In this document: positions 27,185 through 35,114 of the stretch, in pieces
How positions within the stretch are numbered: the first letter of the stretch is position 1
Layout: each line of letters begins with the position of its first letter
Assembly (NCBI GenBank): GCA_022571985.1
Contig: JACZWU010000008.1
Coordinates: forward strand, 1 to 64,000
DNA length: 64,000 nucleotides
Origin: Candidatus Zixiibacteriota bacterium
GTDB lineage: Bacteria; Zixibacteria; MSB-5A5; GN15; FEB-12
Direction of reading: 5' to 3'
Made by a program: the position numbers and the translations under genes
The notes under the pieces: model-generated
The model's database searches: none
What the model saw: only the letters and a program-made list of their open reading frames with translations
Told to the model about the DNA's origin: nothing

Positions 27185-27571
27185 TTACTTGATAGCCAGG
27201 ATGGCATCTATTTCAACTTTTACTGCCATGGGCAATCCGGCCGCCTCAATAGTTGCTCTGGCGGGAGGATTGGACTTAAAATAAGCAGCATAGACCTCGT
27301 TGACTGCTGCGAAGTCTTTCAAATCTGTCAGGAATATGGTGGTCTTGACAATATTCTCAAAAGTTCCGCCAGCCGCCTTTATAACTTCGCCTAAATTATT
27401 CATCACCTGCCGGCATTGCTCGGCGGCGGTCTCGCCTACGATTTTTTTGGTCTGGGGGTCCAAGGGAATCTGGCCGGAGCAAAAGACCAGTTTACTGCAG
27501 TCTGTTTTGATAGCCTGCGAGTACGGGCCTATTGCCTGAGGGGCATTACTTGTCTGTATTGCTTCTTTCAC
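27185..27571 (-). CDS. ridA: RidA family enamine/imine deaminase
   Basis: RidA hydrolyses reactive enamines and imines made by PLP enzymes. I place the start at the GTG at 27571, six bases after AGGAG, giving 128 residues, the normal RidA length; an upstream frame to 27661 has no such site. Motifs are AIGPYSQAIK near residue 15, SGQIPLDP, the arginine in NPPARATIEAAGLP (about 105) and the C-terminal VEIDAIL. It lies alone between nuoJ and the HD-GYP gene, all on the minus strand. Confidence 0.9.
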   Translation of the reverse strand: MKEAIQTSNAPQAIGPYSQAIKTDCSKLVFCSGQIPLDPQTKKIVGETAAEQCRQVMNNLGEVIKAAGGTFENIVKTTIFLTDLKDFAAVNEVYAAYFKSNPPARATIEAAGLPMAVKVEIDAILAIK

Positions 27572-27679
27572 TTTTTCTCCTATGCAGCATGTTATCTCCG
27601 ATAAGTTATTGCTAATAGTTTGTGAATTCTGTTTCAACAAGTATATCTGAAGAAGAAGCAATTATTTGCTGGGAAGTTT

Positions 27680-28678
27680 TCAATCTTCGTCCTGGAAGCT
27701 GTCGTCACTAAGTCTTTCGGGACCCATCAGTTTTATGAAGGCTTTTAAGCATTCATCATCAAAAGCATTTTTCATTGAAAGTATCAGCTTGATGGCTGGA
27801 TAGGTTTCGATCGCTTTTTGATAAACGCGCTCGGTTGTCATGGCATCAAAGCAATCAACAATTGCTATAATCTTTGAATAAAGATGCATTTCATCTAAAG
27901 AGAGTCCCTCGGGATAACCGCTGCGGTCTCCCCGTTCATGATGCTGCATAACCGGCAGGTAACTATCCGCCGGGATTTCATCCGTCTGAGCTAATATATC
28001 AACACCCCACTTGGGATGTTTTTTCATAATTTCGAATTCTATTTTATTAAGCGAAGTCTTTTTGTATAAAATTCGTTCTGAAATTTTTGATTTACCAATA
28101 TCGTGCAGCAGAGCGCCGATGCCCAGCTCGTTTAAGAAAGTCGGGTCGGTGTGTCCCATCTGCTGCGCCAGCGCCACAGCAAAAGTGCAGACATTGACAG
28201 AGTGCGTGTATAAGTGGTAATCAAACGAAGTTATTTTAAGAAGATTATGGAAAGCCTCCCGCCCTTTGAGAATATAACCGACAGCACTGGCCACCAGGTC
28301 TTTGGAGCGCTTGATATTTTCGCCATAAGTTGGATTTTTGAGGACTTCCTGAATCAGGTTTGTCGAAGTTTCATAGAGGATAGTAGCTTTCTGAACTTCT
28401 TCAACATTGGGGTCATCGAGAATTATTGAGAGATTTTTTTCAATATATAATTGATATTTTTGGCGACAGTCGTTGGTTACGTACAGTTGTGAAACCTGAT
28501 TTTCCAGAAGTTTTTGGCGATTCTCTTCGGTAAAAGGCAGGTCGGCTGAACGGTAAAGGACCAGATTTCCATTAACCATTATATGCAGGTCAAAATCGAC
28601 AATGGAATCGATCCGAATCGAGTCCAGTAAGATAGCAATATGTTTCTGCTCAATCGCTTTAGATTCAGTTTCCAGCAT
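27680..28678 (-). CDS. HD-GYP domain phosphodiesterase
   Basis: HD-GYP proteins hydrolyse cyclic di-GMP. The 332-residue protein has an N-terminal region of about 140 residues and a complete HD-GYP domain: ALLHDIGKSKISERILYKK, KHPKWGVDIL, QHHERGDRSGYPEGL and KIIAIVDCFDAMTTERVY. The GYP tripeptide and metal-binding histidines are all present, so it should be active. There is no receiver domain. It may act with the flagellar motor genes found at 39-41 kb, an inference only. Confidence 0.92.
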   Translation of the reverse strand: MLETESKAIEQKHIAILLDSIRIDSIVDFDLHIMVNGNLVLYRSADLPFTEENRQKLLENQVSQLYVTNDCRQKYQLYIEKNLSIILDDPNVEEVQKATILYETSTNLIQEVLKNPTYGENIKRSKDLVASAVGYILKGREAFHNLLKITSFDYHLYTHSVNVCTFAVALAQQMGHTDPTFLNELGIGALLHDIGKSKISERILYKKTSLNKIEFEIMKKHPKWGVDILAQTDEIPADSYLPVMQHHERGDRSGYPEGLSLDEMHLYSKIIAIVDCFDAMTTERVYQKAIETYPAIKLILSMKNAFDDECLKAFIKLMGPERLSDDSFQDED

Positions 28679-28832
28679 TCAAACTCTGTCCTGCAAAATC
28701 ATCTATTTAAAACAGCCAACTCTGGCACGGATTATGGTACCTTTTCTTTATTTCTTATCGGCAGAGTTCTGAAATCTGCTTAAGGTAAACAGGCTTTAGA
28801 ATGGACGTTTTAGAGCTATGAGGAAGCTTTTT

Positions 28833-29453
28833 TCAGACTGTTTTATTGCGGATAGAATCCAGGACGGTCTTTAGTGAGCCGGTTATACTGGTCAGAATTG
28901 AAGAGTATTTTTTGAGTAAAACCGAATACTGCCATCTCATCTGGAAAGCCTGGTCTGGGAATTCGAACAGCTCCAGCAGTGTAGCCCGGCCGACTTCATC
29001 GAGGTACTGGATGACATAGAAGGGATATTCGGGGATATTTGGGTCATGGACTTCCCCCTTGCTGAGGCGCTCACGGTAGGCTTCTATTTTTTCAAGCATT
29101 ACTGTTCCGAAACACCAGGGAGTCATTATGACGCCGAATGTCGAACCGTCGGTATAAAAGCGCATAATACCTTTCATGAGCTGGTCAAGAATAATGCCCC
29201 GGGCACGGTAAAACGCCAGAGTTTCGGTTCTATCTACAGAAGTATCTGCTATTTTGGCGTACAGGGCCTGACGTTCGTAGCTGGCTCTGTTATAGACTCT
29301 CTCCAGAAAACCATAAAAGTCCTCAAAATAAACTTTGACATTCTCAGACAAAGTCATGATATAAAAGCCGCTTTCATCCCTGCGAACTTTGGGTTCGGTG
29401 GTGGCTGTTAATCTTTCGTTTGAAAATCCGCGTTGAAATTTGCCATCCAGCAT
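28833..29453 (-). CDS. Hypothetical protein, mostly helical
   Basis: Start placed at the ATG at 29453, where AGGAG lies five bases upstream; the product is 206 residues. It is charged, without signal peptide or membrane segment, and seems mainly alpha-helical. I see no known motif. It is separated by about 150 bp from the HD-GYP gene and by 264 bp from the TolB-like gene, so it is probably its own transcription unit. Confidence 0.6.
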   Translation of the reverse strand: MLDGKFQRGFSNERLTATTEPKVRRDESGFYIMTLSENVKVYFEDFYGFLERVYNRASYERQALYAKIADTSVDRTETLAFYRARGIILDQLMKGIMRFYTDGSTFGVIMTPWCFGTVMLEKIEAYRERLSKGEVHDPNIPEYPFYVIQYLDEVGRATLLELFEFPDQAFQMRWQYSVLLKKYSSILTSITGSLKTVLDSIRNKTV

Positions 29454-29717
29454 TGAAGCTCCTAAGGTTATCAAGTTCTCTTACAACTCCCTTAGAGCAT
29501 TGGCTATGCCGATAGACAGAGCCTGCCGGCATTATTTAAGAACACGAATATAGCGTTGTCCGATAAGAACTTACCTTCGGACTGAAGTTGAGCGGCAGAA
29601 ATCAGCCAGCTGATACAATTGCAGCGGTTAGATTATCTGCGCCTGATGGCAATATGTGTGAATTTAATTGCACAGTATGGAAGCAAAATACAATTACTCA
29701 GAGCTGATTTGGCAGCT

Positions 29718-30830
29718 TTAGTCAACCCAGTCGGCTATAAAGATATTCGTTTCGCCTTTTTCTTTGTTATCACGATTTGAGGCAAAAACCAGTTTTTGGC
29801 CGTCATGGCTGAACATGGGAAAAGCATCAAAAGTCTCATTATATGTAATCCGTTCAATCTCTTTTGAAGAAACATCTACCAGATATAAGTCGAAATTCCT
29901 GCCTTTGGGGTCGCTTAAGTTTGAAGAGAAAATGATTTTCCGGCCATTGGGATGAAAGTAAGGGCCAAAATTTGCAGCACCGTTATCAGTAAGCTTTATT
30001 GGCTGGCGATCTTTGAGATTCATCATGTAGATTTCAAGTTTTCCGGGACGGATTAGATTTTCTTTCAGCAATGCCTGATATTCTTCTAGTTCCTGTCCTT
30101 CGGGTCGAGAGGCCCGCCAGACAATTGACTTACCGTCGTAGGAGAAAAAGCCGCCGCCGTCATAGCCTGCCTGGTCGGTTAGCTGCTCGACATTTTTCCC
30201 GTCAATGTCCATCATGAAAAGTTCGAGGTCACCTGTCCGTAAAGACGTAAACAGAATCTTGCCGCCCTGAGGAGAGATAACGCCTTCGGCGTCGTAGCCA
30301 TTTGACTCTGTCAGACGAACCAGATTGCCGCCATCGGGGTCAGCTTTAAAAATATCAAACGAAGGATAAACTCCCCAGACATAGCCGCGAGACATATCCG
30401 GTTTTGGAGGGCAGTCGGCATCATTCAAGTGAGTTGAAGCATAGATTATGTAACTGTCATCGGGAGCTATAAAGCCGCAGCTGGTGGTACCTTTGCCGGA
30501 AGAGACCATTTTGAGATTGGAGCCATCGGTGTTCATAGTAAAAATGGCGTCACAGGAAAGTCCGTTGCGGGTTGACTGAAAGATTAAGCGGGAACCGTCG
30601 TGTGAAAAGTAGGCTTCGGCGTTTTGCCCGCCAAAAGTGAGTTGCCTAATATTTGCGAAATGCTTTTCTCCGTCAAATATAGTGGCATTTGATTTTTTCT
30701 GCGCCAGTTTTTGGGCTTGAGCTTTTTTAAAAGTTGCATCATCTACTTTTTCACCGCAACCTGCAACAATAACAACGGTTGTCAAAATTGTCAGTAATAG
30801 CCGCTGACCGGTGATGACGACTCTCAGCAT
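29718..30830 (-). CDS. TolB-like beta-propeller lipoprotein (PD40 repeats)
   Basis: The 370-residue protein has a lipoprotein signal ending VIVAGC and then PD40/WD40-like repeats of the TolB type: AYFSHDGSRLIFQSTRNG, AEGVISPQGGKILFTSLRTG and FPMFSHDGQKLVFASNRD. These form a beta-propeller that usually binds a partner protein in the periplasm. AAGGA lies nine bases before the ATG. A divergent secreted repeat protein starts 80 bp away. Confidence 0.85.
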   Translation of the reverse strand: MLRVVITGQRLLLTILTTVVIVAGCGEKVDDATFKKAQAQKLAQKKSNATIFDGEKHFANIRQLTFGGQNAEAYFSHDGSRLIFQSTRNGLSCDAIFTMNTDGSNLKMVSSGKGTTSCGFIAPDDSYIIYASTHLNDADCPPKPDMSRGYVWGVYPSFDIFKADPDGGNLVRLTESNGYDAEGVISPQGGKILFTSLRTGDLELFMMDIDGKNVEQLTDQAGYDGGGFFSYDGKSIVWRASRPEGQELEEYQALLKENLIRPGKLEIYMMNLKDRQPIKLTDNGAANFGPYFHPNGRKIIFSSNLSDPKGRNFDLYLVDVSSKEIERITYNETFDAFPMFSHDGQKLVFASNRDNKEKGETNIFIADWVD

Positions 30831-30910
30831 TTTGCAAAATCCTTTCGGTTACATATCTATTACAAAAGCACTATCTTTTTTACAATTGCATAATATCAGC
30901 CGGAGGTCAA

Positions 30911-33118
30911 ATGAATAATAGAATTATCGGGTGCGTTTTACTCATAAGTTTCAGCGCAAGTCTAACTTTTGCCCAAAATGATACAGATGTTTTAGAAAAA
31001 GTATTAGCCGAAGTCGGCTTTACCAGAGTTGACCTCGGTTATGATGACAAAGGCTACTTGACCCGATATCCGCTGGATATTCCCTACAAATTGACCTCGT
31101 TTGACGACCTTTTTGCCGAGCCTTTGAAGTTGTATGACTACGCCCGCGTGATGAGCAATGCTGTTGAAATTTTTCTCGAGCCGGCTTATGCTGACAGCGC
31201 AGACGACGGCCTTTACAAATTGGTTTACAATCTTGGAGTTGACAAAAGACGGGGCGGGTTCCGGTCGTATTCTGCTAATCTCATGCCTGCGCCCGATGTG
31301 AAGAACCCGATAGCCGAAGCAGTTCAAAGATTATATGAACAGGCTGGATTGAAACGGGAGCACTATACTTTTGGCCGGAAGGCCAATTATCCGGGTCTGG
31401 ATTCAATCATTATAGAGCAAACGAAAATCTTGCCCGATTCGGTAAGAATGATTATTGCTGAACTACTGGTAAATTTAGGAGAGGCAATCAGCTGGCGATA
31501 TCGGTCAATTCGTAATTGCAAGTATGATGATTTGCAGAAAGTGTTTGCCATTCGAGACCTGGCCGAAACGCAGACCGACGGCACAGTTTATTATCCGGAG
31601 ATAGATGACATTGCCAACTCCATCGACTGGCAGTCTTTGCACTATGCAGCACTAAAGACAGCTGCCGCCTCAGAGCAAGCAGAAAGAAAGTTATTGAAAT
31701 GGACTGACAAAGTCCCCAAAGAGTTCGAAATTGAAATCGAAACACCTTACGGGAAAATTGCTATTTTGTCACCAACCTATATCAAAAAACAGATGCCGCC
31801 GGCCAGATTTATGTCGGGTATCCGGGCTTCGAGACCGGCTTATTTTGAGATGGACGCCACCAATTTTCTGGCCATAATAGATTTTGGCCGTAAGTCTATT
31901 TATCAGGGTTCGGCCGGAGCGACGTCGTCGCTTGATAATCCGATATCGGTTATAATCGATCTGGGCGGCAACGACTACTACGGCTATCAGAGAAAGCACT
32001 ATGCGCCGACAACAGGTGTAGGAATTCTGGGAGTAGGCCTAGTAATTGACACTAAAGGCGACGACCACTATAACGGCTCGACCTTTGCGCAGGGAGCCGG
32101 ATTTTTTGGAGTGGGTGTGCTGCTCGACCGCGAGGGTGATGACAAGTACAAAGCCGAAGTTTCAGCGCAGGGCTGCGGCTATTTTGGAATCGGTTTGTGT
32201 CTGGACGGAACCGGCAATGATAAATATTATCTGTACGGCGACGGTCAGGGCATGGGCGGTGTCGGCGGTGGTGTGGGCGTGCTGGCTTCGTTTGGCGGCA
32301 ATGACAAGTACACGGCCGAGCCTTATTCAAAAGTTTTTGATCGCGGTGACTATCATAGCAAATTTGTCATAAACGGCAATCAAGCCCAGGGTGCCGGGTT
32401 TGGACGACGGGGTGACGGTTCCGATGGCCACAGTTGGGCCGGAGGACTTGGCGCAATTATCGATATCAACGGCGATGACCATTATTATTCGGGCAACTTT
32501 ACACTCGGTGTCGGCTACTGGTTTGGTACCGGTATCGCCATTGACCGCAACGGTAATGACATTTATGAGTCCTGTTACTTTACTCAAGGCTCCGGCGCGC
32601 ATTTTTGTAATGGCATCCTGATAGACGAAGGCGGCGATGACAGACATGAACTTTTTGAAACCGCCGGCGCCGGACTTGGCTTTGGCTGGGACTACACCAA
32701 CGCTTTTCTGATCAATAAAGGCGGCAATGATATTTACCGCGCTAAAATTATTTCGATGGGGCTGGCGCAGATTCGCTCTAATGCTTTTTTGATTGATATC
32801 GGCGGCGATGACAGCTACTACCTTGGCGAAAACACAGCCGGATTGGGTGAGGCAACCTTTCGCTCGAATTTCAGGAAGCCGTCGAATCTGACTCCTTATT
32901 TTAGCTATGCTAAATCGTTTGGCGGTTTTATAGATATTGGCGGCAACGACAACTATTATAGTTTCAAAGACAAAAAAGAAAGCCCGCATCCGACTGCCAA
33001 AAACAATTTTATCTGGCTGAAACCAGAGCGGACCGACAGCACTTTTGGCGCCAACAATTTTGGGGTTGGTATTGACATAGACAGCGGCACCATCCCGGAG
33101 TTTTTCAAGTGGGATTGA
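30911..33118 (+). CDS. Secreted protein with about ten GG(N/D)DxY repeats
   Basis: The 735-residue protein has a signal peptide (CVLLISFSASLTFAQ) and GGAGG before the ATG. Residues 30-330 form a helical N-terminal domain. From about 345 a 25-50 residue unit recurs about ten times: (I/L)D..G(N/D)D.Y, then a short strand ending in QG.G..G.G. Examples are IIDLGGNDYYGY, VIDTKGDDHYNG, LLDREGDDKYKA, AIDRNGNDIYES and LIDEGGDDRHEL. This suggests a beta-solenoid, with Asp/Asn turns that could bind calcium as in RTX proteins, though the RTX nonapeptide is not matched. Presumably exported; role unknown. Confidence 0.7.
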   Translation: MNNRIIGCVLLISFSASLTFAQNDTDVLEKVLAEVGFTRVDLGYDDKGYLTRYPLDIPYKLTSFDDLFAEPLKLYDYARVMSNAVEIFLEPAYADSADDGLYKLVYNLGVDKRRGGFRSYSANLMPAPDVKNPIAEAVQRLYEQAGLKREHYTFGRKANYPGLDSIIIEQTKILPDSVRMIIAELLVNLGEAISWRYRSIRNCKYDDLQKVFAIRDLAETQTDGTVYYPEIDDIANSIDWQSLHYAALKTAAASEQAERKLLKWTDKVPKEFEIEIETPYGKIAILSPTYIKKQMPPARFMSGIRASRPAYFEMDATNFLAIIDFGRKSIYQGSAGATSSLDNPISVIIDLGGNDYYGYQRKHYAPTTGVGILGVGLVIDTKGDDHYNGSTFAQGAGFFGVGVLLDREGDDKYKAEVSAQGCGYFGIGLCLDGTGNDKYYLYGDGQGMGGVGGGVGVLASFGGNDKYTAEPYSKVFDRGDYHSKFVINGNQAQGAGFGRRGDGSDGHSWAGGLGAIIDINGDDHYYSGNFTLGVGYWFGTGIAIDRNGNDIYESCYFTQGSGAHFCNGILIDEGGDDRHELFETAGAGLGFGWDYTNAFLINKGGNDIYRAKIISMGLAQIRSNAFLIDIGGDDSYYLGENTAGLGEATFRSNFRKPSNLTPYFSYAKSFGGFIDIGGNDNYYSFKDKKESPHPTAKNNFIWLKPERTDSTFGANNFGVGIDIDSGTIPEFFKWD

Positions 33119-33340
33119 GGTATACGTCGTAACTAGCTAATTTTGACAGAATGAGCCAAATAGTTTTGACTTGACAAACTTATTCAGGACAATAACTTGT
33201 GGCTATTGCCGAGTCAGCAAAACTTGGAGAGAGCATTTGACGTGTTGTTGCCGTATCGAGACTATATGTAATGAATGCACAAATAACGCAAGAACCGTGC
33301 AGAAAAAGCCGATAAACTAAGACATAGAAGCTTTTTGGAG

Positions 33341-33346
33341 TATAAT
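33341..33346 (+). promoter_or_regulatory. -10-like TATAAT upstream of the three-gene cassette
   Basis: A perfect TATAAT lies 27 bases upstream of the ATG at 33373. No clear -35 hexamer is found at the right spacing, so this is tentative. Confidence 0.4.
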
Positions 33347-33372
33347 ATAGAGATGTTGCCAACAACAAAATA

Positions 33373-34029
33373 ATGAAAATTATACGGAATTATAGTAGTG
33401 TAGTTACAGTCGGAGGCTTTAATCCTTCCATCTTTACTCCTGATTTCTTGACGAAAGAATGTAAAATAAAGCTTGGAGACTCGGGTGAATCAAGGGTTAC
33501 TCCTGTTCTTTCTGATATAAAATCAGGAAGTATTGAATTTCTTATGGAGTTAAATAGGTTTCAGATATTGGTAAGAAACTTGAGTGACTTTAAAAATCAA
33601 TTTCCTTTAGAAACTATGCTTTGTTACTTAGAAATACTCAAATATACTCCCTTGTCACTTCTAGGAATTAATTTTAACTACACTCTTATGGGCTGTGACT
33701 CTTCAGAACTCATCAAGAAGTTCAGCGATGTACTGGATGCCGGAGATGCATTTAATGTAGAGCCATCAGGAGTTAATATCTCGGCAAAGAAAATTAATGG
33801 AAATGCATTAAGGATCAATGAGGTAACAATTTCTCATGAAACTGACAAATTGTTCAAGAATTCGATCCGGCTAACTTTTAATACTGATAATGTAACGATA
33901 AATGACAATTATGAAATGAATGGATTAGATAAAGAACGAGAGAAAATCAAAGAAGTTCTGAATTATTTTCCCACACTCTTGAAAAGTAACAATTCCTTAA
34001 ATAAGAAAATTGAAGGGTTATTAAAATGA
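33373..34029 (+). CDS. Unrecognised gene 1 of a three-gene cassette
   Basis: The 218-residue product has no signal peptide or membrane segment. The region is more AT-rich than its surroundings. Its stop overlaps the start of the next gene (ATGA at 34026-34029), so the genes are coupled. I see no catalytic motif. The cassette lies between the secreted repeat protein and mfd and reads in the opposite direction to mfd. Function unknown; acquisition by transfer is likely from composition. Confidence 0.5.
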   Translation: MKIIRNYSSVVTVGGFNPSIFTPDFLTKECKIKLGDSGESRVTPVLSDIKSGSIEFLMELNRFQILVRNLSDFKNQFPLETMLCYLEILKYTPLSLLGINFNYTLMGCDSSELIKKFSDVLDAGDAFNVEPSGVNISAKKINGNALRINEVTISHETDKLFKNSIRLTFNTDNVTINDNYEMNGLDKEREKIKEVLNYFPTLLKSNNSLNKKIEGLLK

Positions 34030-34460
34030 GTAATGGAATTTCAACAGATATAACAGGAAATCCGGTACAGCTCGACACCCAGTCAGATGTGCAGCTTAAA
34101 GTTCAAGATATGGGTCAACATTTGTATTATCGGACGAAAATACATAAGAATTACAAGGATTCTATTGAGAGAAATCCGAACCTAGAAATTGCTTGGCAAA
34201 TCTTTGTAACAGGGGATAAACCTAAAGAAGGTGTTTATCTCTTGCGTGTTAATGAAGGAGATTCCTCATATTACGTTTACCTAGACGATGATATCGACTA
34301 TTTAAATAAACAATATGCGGATTCATTCAGGTCTATTCAAGTAACAGAGGATGAGAGTTACGAACGTTCTCCAGAAATTCATGATTGGTGTGTAGATGGA
34401 CTAAAAATGGATTGGAAACGTGCGAATGAATTATATAAGAAATTAATGGGAGAAAAGTAA
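34026..34460 (+). CDS. Unrecognised gene 2 of a three-gene cassette
   Basis: The 144-residue, acidic product begins at ATG within ATGA overlapping gene 1. It has a segment AWQIFVTGDKPKEGVYLLRV and YYVYLDDDIDYL that could be beta strands. No known family is evident. GGGAG at its own 3' end probably serves as ribosome binding site for gene 3. Confidence 0.5.
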   Translation: MSNGISTDITGNPVQLDTQSDVQLKVQDMGQHLYYRTKIHKNYKDSIERNPNLEIAWQIFVTGDKPKEGVYLLRVNEGDSSYYVYLDDDIDYLNKQYADSFRSIQVTEDESYERSPEIHDWCVDGLKMDWKRANELYKKLMGEK

Positions 34461-34462
34461 GT

Positions 34463-35092
34463 GTGCCTTCAGAGCACCCAAAACAAATTATAGTTCCTCC
34501 ATTCGATGAAGTATACTTAACACCTTCTGACCCAAAGTTCCTTCCAGAAACTGAGCAATCAGCCATATATGATGATATACATTTTAATTGCCTAAGTGAG
34601 AATTGCAAAGGAATAATTTTAACTTCTGAATGTGACTTGGTTCAGGGATCACCAGACGACTACGTACTTGTTGCACGTATTTGTCCAATTGGCTTGATAT
34701 GGGCTTGGTGGCTCAAAACAAAGAAGGACTATTCAGACAATGAAATTATAGGTGAAGAGCCCCTCAGCAGAGGCAAGAGAAAAGACATTCTTGAAGAGTT
34801 TAGTAAATATTACATCAATAATAGAACACATCAGTATCATTTTCTCCCTGAAAATAGTGGAGCAATCGACGCCTCTTTCATCTGTTTTGAACTCACAGAG
34901 TGTATGCAGGTCAAGAATTTCGACCCTAGTAAGAAAATCTGCGTATTAAAGTCTCCTTTTAGAGAAGCAGTACCTACGCGTTATTCAGCCTACATAGGAA
35001 GAATTGGCACTTCTGCAATCGATAACAGCTACAAGAAAACAGCCTTGGACTCCGTTTGTAAATTGAAAAACCCTCCTCAGCCTTCTGGCTGA
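34463..35092 (+). CDS. Unrecognised gene 3 of a three-gene cassette, TSECDL motif
   Basis: This 209-residue protein starts at a GTG (34463) two bases after the stop of gene 2. It contains GIILTSECDLVQGSPDDYVL, a motif type (ILT/SxxCDI) I associate with uncharacterised proteins of prophages and defence islands; no activity is established for it. A later AVPTRYSAYIGRIGTSAI may bind nucleic acid, but this is guesswork. Coupling of the three genes suggests that they act together. Confidence 0.5.
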   Translation: MPSEHPKQIIVPPFDEVYLTPSDPKFLPETEQSAIYDDIHFNCLSENCKGIILTSECDLVQGSPDDYVLVARICPIGLIWAWWLKTKKDYSDNEIIGEEPLSRGKRKDILEEFSKYYINNRTHQYHFLPENSGAIDASFICFELTECMQVKNFDPSKKICVLKSPFREAVPTRYSAYIGRIGTSAIDNSYKKTALDSVCKLKNPPQPSG

Positions 35093-35093
35093 G
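35065..35093 (-). terminator. Hairpin at the mfd 3' end
   Basis: CTCAGCC and GGCTGAG (35076-35093) form a 7-bp stem with a four-base loop. On the minus strand it is followed after five bases by TTTTT, so it may terminate mfd; it also overlaps the end of the convergent gene. Confidence 0.5.
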
Positions 35094-35114
35094 TCACAAC
35101 CAAAGTCAGTATTT

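Noticed and set aside
32040-32990. Long opposite-strand frames within the repeat protein gene
   Set aside because: They are shadows of the GG(N/D)DxY repeats and lack starts and homology.
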